NCBI GenBank assembly: GCA_016791425.1 | Contig: JAEUMQ010000014.1 | Span: forward strand, 62,001 to 126,000 | Direction: 5' to 3' | Origin: Hyphomonadaceae bacterium | GTDB lineage: Bacteria; Pseudomonadota; Alphaproteobacteria; Caulobacterales; Aquidulcibacteraceae | DNA: 64,000 bases | Shown: positions 20,185-29,204 of the stretch, in pieces | Layout: every line of letters starts with the position of its first letter | Position numbering within the stretch: the stretch's first letter is position 1 | Translations under genes and position numbers: made by a program | Notes under the pieces: generated by a model | Seen by the model: only the letters and a program-made list of their open reading frames with translations | Database searches by the model: none | Told to the model about the DNA's origin: nothing

Positions 20185-20658
20185 ATGGAAAAGGTGCCCA
20201 TGACGGCCGAGGGCTATGCAGCTCTCGACCAAGAACTGAAGCGTCTCAAGACCGAGGAGCGCCCGGCGGTGATCGCGGCGATCTCGGAGGCGAGATCGCA
20301 CGGCGATCTATCGGAGAACGCCGAATATCACGCCGCGAAGGAGCGGCAGAGCTTCATCGAGGGCCGCGTGCTCGAGCTTGAGGACAAGATCGCGCGCGCG
20401 CAGGTCATCGACGTGTCGCGGCTTTCCGGCGACCAGGTGAAGTTCGGCGCCACGGTGCAGCTGCTCGACGAAGACACCAACAAGAAGGCGTCCTACAAGC
20501 TCGTCGGCGAGGATGAGGCCGATGTCAGCGCCGGGAAGATCTCGATCACGTCGCCGCTGGCGCGCGCGCTGATCGGGAAGGAAGAAGGCGACGTCGTAGA
20601 GGTCGCGGCGCCGGGAGGCGCAAAGTCGTACGAGATCCTCAAGATCAAGTGGGTCTGA
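20185..20658 (+). CDS. greA: Transcription elongation factor GreA
   Basis: Rescues backtracked RNA polymerase by stimulating transcript cleavage. The 157-residue protein has the N-terminal coiled coil with the acidic tip residues ([18 protein letters not shown]) and the C-terminal FKBP-like domain ([20 protein letters not shown]). Length and motifs are standard. It lies 70 bp after carB on the same strand. The start at ATG 20185 gives the usual [18 protein letters not shown] opening. Confidence 0.97.
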   Translation: MEKVPMTAEGYAALDQELKRLKTEERPAVIAAISEARSHGDLSENAEYHAAKERQSFIEGRVLELEDKIARAQVIDVSRLSGDQVKFGATVQLLDEDTNKKASYKLVGEDEADVSAGKISITSPLARALIGKEEGDVVEVAAPGGAKSYEILKIKWV

Positions 20659-20754
20659 TCTGACAGGGAGCGGCCCTCTGCGCGGCCGTTTGCCTCAGGA
20701 CATGAGCCCGCCCGCGGCGCATCCAGCGAAACGCGCGCGCGGCGCGGCGTCGGC

Positions 20755-21750
20755 ATGAGCGGCGCGCCGATCCCCGCTGCGCTGCAAGTATGGTGCGTCA
20801 CGGACGGCCGCGCGGGCATCGAGAACCAGGCGCTGGGGCTCGCCGAGGCGATCGGACGGCGCACGAGCGCGCAGATCACCGTGAAGCGCGTGCAATTGCG
20901 CACGCCGTGGCGATGGGCGCCGCCGGGGTTCACACCAGCCTCCCGGCAGGCCTTGAGCATGAGCTCGGATGCGATCGAGCCGCCCTGGCCGGACATCTGG
21001 ATCGGATGCGGACGCGCGTCCGTCCCGCTCTCAATGGGCGTGCGGGGATGGTCGCGCGGGCGGACGCTGGTGGTGCAGCTGCAGGATCCGCGCGTGAATC
21101 CGCGCGAGTTCGACATCGTGGCGCCGCCGCTGCACGACGAGCTGGAAGGCCGCAACGTGATCCCCATCGTCGGCGCATGCCATCGCGTGACGCAGGAGCG
21201 GATCGTGGAGGAAGGCAAGGCGCTCGGGATCAGGCTCCTCAACGAGCCGGGGCCCCGCCTCGCCGTGCTGATCGGGGGCAAGAGCAAGCGGCAGGACATT
21301 TCCGGCCGACGCGCGCGCGTCATCTCCGAAACGCTGGCGATGCTGAAGAACGCGAGCGGAGGCTCATTGCTGGCGACGCTGTCGCGGCGCACCGGCCAGG
21401 CCGCGCGCACGCAATTCGCCGCGCGGCTCGCGCCGCATTGCGCGCTCTATTACGATCCGGCGTCCGGCGAAGGCGCCAATCCCTATTTCGCGCTGCTGGC
21501 GGCCGCCGACGCGATCTTCGTCACCGCCGACAGCGTCAACATGGCGACCGAGGCGGCCGCGACGGGAAAGCCCATCCACATCCTTCCGGTGGACGGATAC
21601 GCAGGCAAGCTCGAGGCCTTTCACCGCAGCCTGCGCGAGCGGGGGTGCGCACGGCCGTTCAAGCTGCCGCTGGCGTTCTGGAGCTATCCGCCGCTTCTGG
21701 AAACCGACCGCGTGGCGCAGGCGGCGCTGGCGGCGTGGGCGCAGCGTTAA
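20755..21750 (+). CDS. ELM1/GtrOC1-family (mitochondrial fission ELM1-like) protein
   Basis: A 331-residue protein of the family named for plant ELM1 and found widely in alphaproteobacteria. Family blocks are WCVTDGRAGIENQALGLAEA, WIGCGRASVPLSMGVR, VQLQDPRVNPREFDIV and VTADSVNMATEAAATGKP. The last resembles the nucleotide-sugar-binding end of GT-B glycosyltransferases. The bacterial role is unestablished. An envelope glycan role has been suggested for relatives, and that would be inference here. It follows greA by 96 bp. Confidence 0.85.
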   Translation: MSGAPIPAALQVWCVTDGRAGIENQALGLAEAIGRRTSAQITVKRVQLRTPWRWAPPGFTPASRQALSMSSDAIEPPWPDIWIGCGRASVPLSMGVRGWSRGRTLVVQLQDPRVNPREFDIVAPPLHDELEGRNVIPIVGACHRVTQERIVEEGKALGIRLLNEPGPRLAVLIGGKSKRQDISGRRARVISETLAMLKNASGGSLLATLSRRTGQAARTQFAARLAPHCALYYDPASGEGANPYFALLAAADAIFVTADSVNMATEAAATGKPIHILPVDGYAGKLEAFHRSLRERGCARPFKLPLAFWSYPPLLETDRVAQAALAAWAQR

Positions 21751-21767
21751 TCCGTTCCCGGATGATA

Positions 21768-21845
21768 GTTGGAACGCGGGCCTCCAGGCCCGCATCCTAA
21801 CTGCTCGTGTCGGGGAATAGCGGGCCTGAAGGCCCGCGCTCCAAC
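21768..21845. repeat. REP-like pair of inverted palindromes
   Basis: Two near-identical units face each other: GTTGGAACGCGGGCCT...AGGCCCGC (stem 21776-21783/21786-21793) and GCGGGCCT...AGGCCCGCGCTCCAAC (stem 21820-21827/21830-21837). The flanking GTTGG and CCAAC also pair across the whole element, giving a BIME-like composite between two co-directional genes. Confidence 0.7.
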
Positions 21846-21941
21846 TGGCCAAGGGCGCGCCGGCGGCCTCTTTTGGCAATCGGGGGAGGCTGCCATATGT
21901 ATGGTTCGCCGAATCCGCTGAAGGACGCACAAGGACAGACG

Positions 21942-22907
21942 ATGGCCGACACGATGCACGCACCGGTTCTTATCCTCGGCTCGGGGCCCGCGGGGCTGAC
22001 GGCGGCGATCTATGCGGCCCGGGCGATGCGCGCGCCGGTGGTGATCTCCGGCATGCAGCCGGGCGGGCAGATGACCGTCACGACCGACGTGGAGAACTAT
22101 CCGGGCTTCGCGGAGGTGATCCAGGGGCCGCAGCTCATGGAGCAGATGCGCCAGCAGGCGGAGAATGTCGGCGCGAAATTCGTCAGCGATCACATTGTCG
22201 ATATCGATCTCTCGCGGCGGCCGTTCAAGCTCGCCGGCGACGGCGGCGCGACCTACACCTGCGACGCGCTGATCATCGCGACGGGCGCCAGCGCGAAGTG
22301 GCTCGGCTTGAAGAGCGAGGAGAAGTTCCGCGGCTTCGGCGTATCGGCCTGCGCGACGTGCGACGGCTTCTTCTATCGCGGCCGCGAAGTGCTCGTCGTC
22401 GGCGGCGGCAACACGGCGGTGGAGGAAGCGCTCTTCCTCACCAATTTCGCGTCGAAGGTGACGCTGGTGCACCGGCGCGACGCGCTCAAGTGCGACGCCA
22501 CGAACCAGAAGCGCATCCTCGCGCACCCGAAAGTCGAAGTGCTTTGGGACACGACGCTCGATGAGGTGATCGGCGTGGACGAGCCGCTCGGCGTGACGGG
22601 CGTGAAGCTGAAGAATTTGAAGACGGGCGCGGTCACGGAGCGTGCGGTGCACGGCGTCTTCATCGCGATCGGGCATGAGCCGGCGACGGAGCTCTTCAAG
22701 GGCAAGCTGAAGATGAACCCGCGCGGCTATCTGGAAGTCGCGCCGGGAACAACGAAGACGGAGGTCCCGGGCGTGTTCGCGGCCGGGGACGTCACCGACG
22801 AGGATTATCGCCAGGCGGTGACCGCCGCGGGGCTGGGATGCATGGCGGGGCTCGACGCGGAGCGCTTCCTCGCCGCGCAGGAGCACGGCGAGGAAAAGGC
22901 GGCCTAG
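21942..22907 (+). CDS. trxB: Thioredoxin-disulfide reductase
   Basis: FAD/NADPH flavoenzyme that reduces thioredoxin. ATG 21942 is preferred: AAGGA lies 6 bp upstream and the protein opens directly into the FAD-binding motif (VLILGSGPAGLTAAIYAARA). An upstream in-frame start at 21807 would begin inside the REP-like repeat. The redox-active pair is C137-A-T-C140 (SACATCDGFF). The NADPH motif is VLVVGGGNTAVEEAL, and the C-terminal FAD motif is GVFAAGDVTDEDYRQAVTA. Length, 321 residues, is normal. Confidence 0.96.
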   Translation: MADTMHAPVLILGSGPAGLTAAIYAARAMRAPVVISGMQPGGQMTVTTDVENYPGFAEVIQGPQLMEQMRQQAENVGAKFVSDHIVDIDLSRRPFKLAGDGGATYTCDALIIATGASAKWLGLKSEEKFRGFGVSACATCDGFFYRGREVLVVGGGNTAVEEALFLTNFASKVTLVHRRDALKCDATNQKRILAHPKVEVLWDTTLDEVIGVDEPLGVTGVKLKNLKTGAVTERAVHGVFIAIGHEPATELFKGKLKMNPRGYLEVAPGTTKTEVPGVFAAGDVTDEDYRQAVTAAGLGCMAGLDAERFLAAQEHGEEKAA

Positions 22908-22911
22908 AAGC

Positions 22912-22928
22912 GCGCTTGCGTCAAGCGC
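22912..22928. terminator. Hairpin between convergent trxB and UrcA genes
   Basis: Perfect 7-bp stem GCGCTTG / CAAGCGC with a CGT loop just after the trxB stop. No T run follows, so its role as a terminator is uncertain. Confidence 0.35.
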
Positions 22929-22947
22929 CGCTCCTGCGCCGCCTCGC

Positions 22948-23367
22948 CTAGCGAAGCGCCTTGAAGGAGTCGGTGAGCGCGGTGACGAAGGTCTGGCCGC
23001 GGACATCGTCGAAGCGGGCGAGCACGAGCGGCGCATCGACCTGCACCAGCGCGTTGGCCAAGGATTCCCGCACGCAGGCGCGGTGGGCGCTGCGCATGGC
23101 CAGGCTCACCGTGCCGTATTGCTGGCCGCCGCAGACCTGCGTCGCGGCGCGGCGCAGACGGCGCTCCAGAACCTCGGCGCCGGCCTCGTTCTGCAGGTTG
23201 AGATCGGCCGTCCGCACGGAGGCGACGCTCTTGTCGCTGTGGTGCGAGGCTGTCTTGTAGGCCGGAGCGTAGGGATCCTTGGCCCAGTAGCTTTCAGCGG
23301 CGGCCTCGCTAGAGAGCCCCGCAACACCGGCGGCGGCGACCGCCCCGGTGACCAAAGTCCGGATCAT
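22948..23367 (-). CDS. UrcA-family secreted protein (copy 1)
   Basis: A 139-residue exported protein of the UrcA family, whose function is unknown. ATG 23367 is chosen because GGAGG lies just upstream and the N-terminus ([24 protein letters not shown]) is a signal peptide. The UrcA core includes SVRTADLNLQNEAGAEVLERR, then AATQVCGG, AHRACVRESL and VDAPLVLARF. Two cysteines are conserved with copy 2 (23561-23917), which lies upstream on the same strand with a 193-bp gap. The two genes are old tandem paralogues. Confidence 0.85.
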   Translation of the reverse strand: MIRTLVTGAVAAAGVAGLSSEAAAESYWAKDPYAPAYKTASHHSDKSVASVRTADLNLQNEAGAEVLERRLRRAATQVCGGQQYGTVSLAMRSAHRACVRESLANALVQVDAPLVLARFDDVRGQTFVTALTDSFKALR

Positions 23368-23560
23368 CAAATCCTCCTCCGGCGCCTCGCGACTTGGCCC
23401 CCCCAAGCCCCCAAGGCTCCGCAAGAACGATTTGGTCCCTCGATCAGGTTAAGATTTCATTGCCGGCCGCCGGAACGCGGGCGGCGGAGGGGCGCTCTGC
23501 ATCGCCTCTCCGCCGTGCTTGTGATCAGTCTTGCCGCCCCGAGGCGGGCTTGTGGAAGAC

Positions 23561-23917
23561 CTAATAGCGGAGCGCCGCGGTCTCGAACGCGCCGGGGTTC
23601 CGGACGTCGTCGAAGCGGGCGAGCACCAGCGGCGCGTCGATCTTGGCGACCGCCTTGGCCAGCGTGCGCTGCATGCAGGTGCGGTAGCGCTGCCAGTGGA
23701 CGAGGTCGCCGGGCGCGTCAGGGCGATGGCAGACGCGGCGGGCCGCAGCGCGGATGCGCCCTTCGAGCGCCGCGGCGCCAGCTTCGGCCGTGAGGTCGAG
23801 GTCGGCGGTGCGGACGATCTCGGCGCGCCGGTCGCGGGGCGTATCGGCGGAGGCTGGGGTCGCGAACGCCGCGATAGCGGCCAGAGCGAAAGCGCCGGCG
23901 ATCAGGGCTTGCTTCAT
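23561..23917 (-). CDS. UrcA-family secreted protein (copy 2)
   Basis: A 118-residue exported protein with signal peptide MKQALIAGAFALAAIAAFATPASA. The UrcA core aligns with copy 1: EIVRTADLDLTAEAGAAALEGR, ARRVCHRP, RYRTCMQRTLAKAV and KIDAPLVLARFDDV, the last shared almost word for word. A Crp-like palindrome lies 75 bp upstream of its start, between it and the divergent protease gene, and could control either. Confidence 0.87.
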   Translation of the reverse strand: MKQALIAGAFALAAIAAFATPASADTPRDRRAEIVRTADLDLTAEAGAAALEGRIRAAARRVCHRPDAPGDLVHWQRYRTCMQRTLAKAVAKIDAPLVLARFDDVRNPGAFETAALRY

Positions 23918-23991
23918 GGGGTGGTCTCCTCGCAGGGCGTCGCGGAACTGCGCGACACCCGTAAGCTAGGATGACGCTGCGGCAGGACGCG

Positions 23992-24005
23992 GTGACCCGC
24001 GTCAC
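23992..24005. promoter_or_regulatory. Crp/Fnr-family-like palindrome
   Basis: GTGACCCGCGTCAC matches the Crp core GTGA-N6-TCAC exactly and is fully palindromic in its arms. It sits between the divergent UrcA copy 2 and S41 protease genes. Two related sites occur at 27471 and 48034. Confidence 0.5.
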
Positions 24006-24059
24006 GACGTGGCTGCAACCTCGAAGACGTGCCAGAGTGGCCGCATCGGATGAGGGTCC

Positions 24060-25700
24060 ATGGGAGAGCATCGCGCTTCGTTCGTCCTGGCGTGGGCGTT
24101 CGCGCTCTGCGTCGGGCTGGCCGCATGCGGCGGCGGAGGCGGGGGCAGCGCCCCAGCGCAACCGCCAGCGGGAACTTCCCCGCCTCCACCGCCTCCCCCG
24201 CCGGCGACAGGCGCCAACCCGACCTGGACGGCGAACGTGTTCGCCGCGTCCAGCACGTACCAGGACCGCTGCCAGACCGTGCGGACCGGCCGCGACATCG
24301 AGGGCAACGCGTTCCCCGATCAGGCGGGCTCGACGCTGATCGAGAACTTCTGGCTCCGCTCGTGGACGAACGAGACCTATCTCTGGAACACGGAGGTGAC
24401 CGACCGCGACCCGGGCGGCTACTCCAGCCGGCTTGACTATTTCGCCGTCCTGAAGACGACCGCGCGCACGAACTCGGGCAAGGACAAGGACCAGTTCCAT
24501 TTCAGTCAGACGACGGAGGAATATCTCCGGCAGCGGAATTCTGCGCCATCGCCGGGCTACGGGGCCTATTACACCGCGCTCTCCAACAGCGTGCCGCGCG
24601 ACTACCGCATCCAATACACCGAGCCCAATTCACCGGCGTCGCAGCTTGTGCGCGGATCGAAGATCCTCAGCGTCGATGGCGCAGACCTGGTGAACGCAAC
24701 ATCGCAAAGCGCGATCAACACGCTCAATGCCGGCCTCTTCCCCTCGGCGGTGGGACAAAGCCACGTGTTCGTGGTGCAGGAGCCGAGCGGGACGCAGCGC
24801 ACGGTGACGCTCGTGTCGGCCAATGTGTCGGAAAAGCCGGTCAACCGCACGCAGGTGCTGAGCACGCCGAGCGGGCCCGTCGGGTACGTCTTCCTCACCA
24901 CGTTCAGCCCCTTCTCCTCCGAGCGCGAGATCGCCGAGACGATCACGCAGATGAAGGGCGCGGGCGTGCGCGATCTCGTGCTCGACCTGCGCTACAATGG
25001 CGGCGGGTTGCTCGCGGTGGCCTCGCAGCTGAGCTACGCGATCGCTGGGGCGGCGCGCACGGGCGGGCGCACGTTTGAGCGGCTGGAATTCAACGCCGCA
25101 GCGGGGAGCCGCAACCCGGTGACCGGCGAGGCGAACACGCCGCAGCCCTTCCAATCGACCGGGCTCGGGTTTTCGCTGACCAACGGAACGCGGCTCGACA
25201 CGCTCGATCTTGGGCGCGTCTATATCCTCTCCACGGCGGACACCTGCAGCGCGAGCGAGTCGGTGATCAACGCGCTGCGCGGGATCGACGTGGACGTCGT
25301 GCTGATCGGCGGGGCGACGTGCGGCAAGCCCTACGGCTTCTACCCCACCGACAATTGCGGCCAGACCTATTACTCAATCCAATTCCGCGGCGTGAACAAC
25401 AAGGGCTTCGGCGATTACGCGGACGGTTTCATCGCACAGAATTCGGGCGCGGCGTTCGGCGTGCGCATTCCCGGATGCGACGTTCCCGACGACCTCTTGC
25501 GCGAGCTCGGCAATGCCAGCGAGGGTTTGCTGGCGGCGGCGCTGCAATATCGCGAGACCGGAACGTGTCCGGCGCTGGTGCGCACGCAGGCCGCGCCGCT
25601 GGCGATCGGCGCGGAGGCCGCGGGCGTGCGGACGAGCCGCTTCTCGCCGGCGACGGCGCTCATGCGGTCGAGCCGCGACATGCGGATGCCGCGACGGTGA
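24060..25700 (+). CDS. S41-family peptidase lipoprotein
   Basis: A 546-residue C-terminal-processing-type serine protease, predicted to be membrane-tethered in the periplasm. The signal sequence ends GLAACGGGGGG, giving a lipobox Cys at residue 22, then a poly-Pro linker. A PDZ-like segment (VRGSKILSVDGADLVNA) precedes the peptidase domain. The catalytic motif TCSASES gives S397 as nucleophile in S-A-S-E, and K423 in GATCGKPYGF is the general base, 26 residues later as expected. Family strands LVLDLRYNGGGLL and RVYILSTADTCS are present. Its stop overlaps the start of the next small lipoprotein gene (GTGA). Confidence 0.92.
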   Translation: MGEHRASFVLAWAFALCVGLAACGGGGGGSAPAQPPAGTSPPPPPPPPATGANPTWTANVFAASSTYQDRCQTVRTGRDIEGNAFPDQAGSTLIENFWLRSWTNETYLWNTEVTDRDPGGYSSRLDYFAVLKTTARTNSGKDKDQFHFSQTTEEYLRQRNSAPSPGYGAYYTALSNSVPRDYRIQYTEPNSPASQLVRGSKILSVDGADLVNATSQSAINTLNAGLFPSAVGQSHVFVVQEPSGTQRTVTLVSANVSEKPVNRTQVLSTPSGPVGYVFLTTFSPFSSEREIAETITQMKGAGVRDLVLDLRYNGGGLLAVASQLSYAIAGAARTGGRTFERLEFNAAAGSRNPVTGEANTPQPFQSTGLGFSLTNGTRLDTLDLGRVYILSTADTCSASESVINALRGIDVDVVLIGGATCGKPYGFYPTDNCGQTYYSIQFRGVNNKGFGDYADGFIAQNSGAAFGVRIPGCDVPDDLLRELGNASEGLLAAALQYRETGTCPALVRTQAAPLAIGAEAAGVRTSRFSPATALMRSSRDMRMPRR

Positions 25701-26038
25701 AGGGGCTTTTCCTGCTTCTGGCCCTCTGGGCGTGCCAGTCGGCGCCGGCCGAGACGCAGGCCGTGCTGGTCTCTTCGGACGCGGCGACGATGGAGAAGGT
25801 GCGCGACGCGCTGGCGGACGCGATGGGCCGCGCGCGCGTGGAGCTCGGGCCGGGAGATCTCACGCTAACGTCGCGGGTGTCGGTGCTGCCGCCGCCGCTG
25901 GGGCCGCACGAGACACGGAGCCTGGCGGCGCCGACGCAGTTCGATCTCGTGCTGCGGAACGGGGCCTGTTACGCCGTGCGCGCGGACACCGGCGCGGAGC
26001 ATGCGCTTACCGGCGTGGCGTGCCGCGCGGCGAAGTAG
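25697..26038 (+). CDS. Small exported protein coupled to the S41 peptidase
   Basis: A 113-residue protein beginning at GTG 25697, which overlaps the protease stop as GTGA and indicates translational coupling. The N-terminus (KGLFLLLALWACQSAPA) is a signal peptide. The LWAC end could be an atypical lipobox, or cleavage may occur after APA. The mature part has SDAATMEKVRDALADAMGRARVELGPG and two cysteines (NGACYAV, GVACRAAK) probably paired. The family is not recognised. Coupling suggests it works with, or is a substrate or regulator of, the protease. Confidence 0.65.
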   Translation: MKGLFLLLALWACQSAPAETQAVLVSSDAATMEKVRDALADAMGRARVELGPGDLTLTSRVSVLPPPLGPHETRSLAAPTQFDLVLRNGACYAVRADTGAEHALTGVACRAAK

Positions 26039-26044
26039 GCGTCC

Positions 26045-27412
26045 TCAAGCGACGAGAGCCGCGCGCCCTGCTGCGCCGGGCATGGCCTGCAGGCGCTTCT
26101 CCAGGATGCGGTTGAGCCGGCTCCTGGGCCGCAAGGCGGCGCGTTCGGCCACCAGCGCGCGGGCCAATCCGTTCTCGCGCGCGCGGAAAGCCGCCTCGGT
26201 ATAGGTGAGGTGGATGAGGTCGCATTGCGCGACGCTGCCGCCGCAGCGATCGGCGATGTGGCGCACCTGCACCAGCCAGTCGATGCATGCCGCGTAATCG
26301 TCGCGCGCGAAGGCCAGCAGCGCGCGCGTCAGCGGCGGCGCCAGCACATCCTCATCGGGCGCCGTCGCTGCGCTGCCGGCCGGCAAGGCCTGCAGCGCAC
26401 GGGCGGCGGCGGCGACGCGATCGGTCTGCGCGAACGCCATCATGGCGTGGACAATGAAGAAGGCGCGCGCCCCGGCCAGGGAATGGCGCTCCCAGCGGTC
26501 GGCGAGGCGACGCCATCGGTCCGCGACATCGAAGCCGCGGAGGTGGATGCGCCACAGCAGCGCCGAAGCGTCGGCCAGCGCGGATATGCTCGAGGCAGGC
26601 GCATTCGCGATCTCCGCATCGTACACGGCGAGCGCCGCCTCGGCGTCATCGGCGTCAAAGTGAAAGAGCGCCCGGTGCCAGGCCAAATGCACCGAGAAGC
26701 CGTGCGCTTCAGGCCAGGCGGCCTCCGTCTCGGCGAGAAAGGCGAGGCCTTCGCGCGCGCGTCCCTGCATCTCCAGCACGTGCGCGACGACGTGGACTGC
26801 GCCCAGATGCGCCGGATCGAGGGCGAGCGCGCGCCGCGCGACCTTCTCGGCGCCGCGGTATTCGCCGTTCTCCTCCAGGCCGAAAGCGTACATGGCGAGG
26901 ATGCTGGCGTAGCCCGGCGCGGCGGGATCCCATTCGGGCAGGACCTGCGCAATCCGATCGCGCAACATCGTGCGCCGACCCAGGCGAAAATCGAGCGCGT
27001 GCGCGACGTGGAGCGCCAGGATGTCGTAGGGCTGCTCGACGACGAGCGCGCCGTAGCGCTGGACGCCCGCGGCAGCGCCGCCTTCAAGCCAGGCGCGCGC
27101 GGCCGCCGCATGCCTGCGCGCGGGGTCGCGCTCGTCGGCCACCGTCGCTTCAATGAGATCGAGGCTCGCGGCCAGCGCCGGCCGCGCGGCCTCGTCGTCG
27201 CCCGCCACGATGAGCGCGGCGCGCAGACAATGCGCGCGAACGCACGCGGGATCTGCCCGCAGCGCCTGATCGACCAGCGCGCCGGCGTCTCCGCGATGGG
27301 TGAGCATGCGCTCCAGCGCCTCGGCGCAGAGGCGCTGCAACCCCGCATGGGGCCGCTCGTCTGGCCCCGCGTCTGGCCCCGCACGACGACGCACCTGAGA
27401 ATGGGAAGACAC
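26045..27412 (-). CDS. TPR protein, TTC38-like
   Basis: A 455-residue soluble protein made of tetratricopeptide-type helical pairs. Blocks such as GYASILAMYAFGLEENGEYRGAEKVARRALALDPAHLGAVHVVAHVLEMQGR and HGFSVHLAWHRALFHFD match the bacterial relatives of TTC38. GTG 27412 is preferred to the longest frame from GTG 27484. Purine-rich GGGAGCAAGGGC precedes the later start, whereas the earlier start has no Shine-Dalgarno and lies on a Crp-like palindrome (27471-27484). Molecular role unknown. Confidence 0.8.
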   Translation of the reverse strand: MSSHSQVRRRAGPDAGPDERPHAGLQRLCAEALERMLTHRGDAGALVDQALRADPACVRAHCLRAALIVAGDDEAARPALAASLDLIEATVADERDPARRHAAAARAWLEGGAAAGVQRYGALVVEQPYDILALHVAHALDFRLGRRTMLRDRIAQVLPEWDPAAPGYASILAMYAFGLEENGEYRGAEKVARRALALDPAHLGAVHVVAHVLEMQGRAREGLAFLAETEAAWPEAHGFSVHLAWHRALFHFDADDAEAALAVYDAEIANAPASSISALADASALLWRIHLRGFDVADRWRRLADRWERHSLAGARAFFIVHAMMAFAQTDRVAAAARALQALPAGSAATAPDEDVLAPPLTRALLAFARDDYAACIDWLVQVRHIADRCGGSVAQCDLIHLTYTEAAFRARENGLARALVAERAALRPRSRLNRILEKRLQAMPGAAGRAALVA

Positions 27413-27470
27413 TGCCCTTGCTCCCGTGAAAAGAAGGACGGCAAAATCGGCTTGGGGCGCGCAATGCGAT

Positions 27471-27484
27471 ATGACGCACGTCAC
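27471..27484. promoter_or_regulatory. Crp/Fnr-family-like palindrome
   Basis: ATGACGCACGTCAC fits NTGA-N6-TCAC with inner arms TGACG/CGTCA. It lies 59 bp before the preferred TPR-gene start and 164 bp before the divergent histidine-kinase gene. Confidence 0.4.
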
Positions 27485-27647
27485 AGCGCGCGCGCTCGCC
27501 GCGGCGGCGCATTATCGGAATCTTAAAGCGCGCATAATCGGCCTATAATGGATTTGCCGTGCGCGCAGGGGCGCCCCCGGCACAGGTTTCTCAACCATTC
27601 GCTCAGACAATCGACGTTCGCGCGGGCGCTTGCCGAACAGCGGAACG

Positions 27648-29204
27648 ATGTTGCGAGCCACCATTCCCCTTCAACCATTGCTGACCGCGGCAGGATCGAT
27701 CCGGATCGATCCGCGCGCGCGTCGCATGATGCTGGGGCTGCTCGCCGGGATGGCGATGACGGTCGTGAGCGCCGAGCTCGCGTTCGTGTTCGAGCACTAT
27801 CTCAAAGTGCACAATCCCTCGATGATGTTCCTGTGCGCGGTGGCGCTCGCCGCGATCTGGTTCGGACGCACGATCGGGGTGGCGACGGCGCTCTTCGCGT
27901 TCGGCGTCTACAACATCTACCTCACCGATCCGCCCGGGCAGTTCGCCTTCGCGGGCTTGGAGGACGTGCTCACGCTCAGCTTCTTCGTGGGCGCGGCGCT
28001 GCTGATCAGCAATCTCGCCGGGCGCATGCACGACGAGCGCGAGCGGGCGCGGGAGCGCGCGCGGGTGTTCGCGTCGCTCTTCGCGATCAGCCGGCGCGTG
28101 CTCGAGCGCGGCGGGCGGCAGGACATCTGCGATCTTCTGATCGAGGGCATGGAATCGATCGGCGCGCGGAGCGCGTTGCTGATCCAGAGCGAGGGCGGAA
28201 CGCCAACCGTCGCGGCGCGCGGCGCGGGCCTCGAGGGTGCGTCGCCGCAGGTCCTCGCGGCGGCGGCGGAGCTGCTGGCGAAGGGCGCGGAATGGGAGCC
28301 GCGCGAGGAAGGCGGCTGGCGCTTGCATCGGCTTGATCGCCCTGGACATGCCGCGACGGTGCTCGCCTGGCTGCCGGCGCCAAGCAAGGCTGAAGAAGGA
28401 CACGCGCTCGCCGAGCGCCTGCTGCTGGAACTGGGCGCGGTCTCGACGGAGCGCATGCGGCTGGCCAAACAGCAGCACGAGCTTGAGGCGATCGCGGCGA
28501 CCGAGCGGCTGCGGACGGCGCTGATGTCCTCGATGTCGCATGATTTCCGGACGCCGCTGGCGACGATCCTCGCCTCCGCTTCCAGCCTGCTCGAGTTCGA
28601 AGATCGGCTGGGCCCCGACGCGCGGCGCGACATGCTCACCAGCATTCAGGAAGAAGCCGAGCGGCTCAGCCAGTTCACGCGCAACATCCTCAGCATGACG
28701 CGGCTGGAAGGCGATTTCCTGCGGCCGCGACTGGAATGGAGCGACCCGCTGGAGATCCTGGAGAGCGTCGCGGAGCGGCTGAAGAAGCGTGTCGGGGACC
28801 GCCAGCTCACGCTGCAGCTGCCGGCGGCGGCGCCGTCGATCTTTGTCGATCCGATCCTGGCGCAGCAGGCGATCGCCAACGTGCTGGAAAACGCTTTCGC
28901 GTACACGCCGCCCGGCGCGGCGATCCGCGCCGGCGCGAGCTATACGACCGGCGCGGTTCAGCTTTGGATCGAGGACGACGGGCCTGGCGTTCCGCCCGGA
29001 AAGCTGGCGCGCATCTTCGACAAGTTCCAGCGGGTGTCCGACGCGGGCGACAGGCAGGGCGGCGGCGGGCTCGGGCTTGGGCTGGCGATCTCGAAGGGCT
29101 TCGTGGAGGCGATGGGCGGCGAAGTGGAAGCCGCCAGCCCGGCGGCAGACGGTCGGGGCCTACGGGTGCGGTTCTCGTTCCCGCGCGTGGCGGAGGCGGC
29201 ATGA
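27648..29204 (+). CDS. KdpD-like sensor histidine kinase (short form)
   Basis: A 518-residue membrane kinase. Residues about 25-125 are the DUF4118 transmembrane module of KdpD (LGLLAGMAMTVVSAELAFVF, NPSMMFLCAVALAAIWFG, FGVYNIYLTDPPGQFAF). A short GAF-like region and the kinase core follow. The phosphoacceptor is H298 in SSMSHDFRTPLA. ATP-site motifs are NVLENAFAYTPPG, DDGPGVPP and GGLGLGLAISKGF. It lacks the large cytoplasmic N-terminal KdpD sensor and USP domains of E. coli. ATG 27648 is preferred over TTG 27630. The stop overlaps the response-regulator start (ATGA). No kdpFABC genes are nearby. Confidence 0.92.
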   Translation: MLRATIPLQPLLTAAGSIRIDPRARRMMLGLLAGMAMTVVSAELAFVFEHYLKVHNPSMMFLCAVALAAIWFGRTIGVATALFAFGVYNIYLTDPPGQFAFAGLEDVLTLSFFVGAALLISNLAGRMHDERERARERARVFASLFAISRRVLERGGRQDICDLLIEGMESIGARSALLIQSEGGTPTVAARGAGLEGASPQVLAAAAELLAKGAEWEPREEGGWRLHRLDRPGHAATVLAWLPAPSKAEEGHALAERLLLELGAVSTERMRLAKQQHELEAIAATERLRTALMSSMSHDFRTPLATILASASSLLEFEDRLGPDARRDMLTSIQEEAERLSQFTRNILSMTRLEGDFLRPRLEWSDPLEILESVAERLKKRVGDRQLTLQLPAAAPSIFVDPILAQQAIANVLENAFAYTPPGAAIRAGASYTTGAVQLWIEDDGPGVPPGKLARIFDKFQRVSDAGDRQGGGGLGLGLAISKGFVEAMGGEVEAASPAADGRGLRVRFSFPRVAEAA

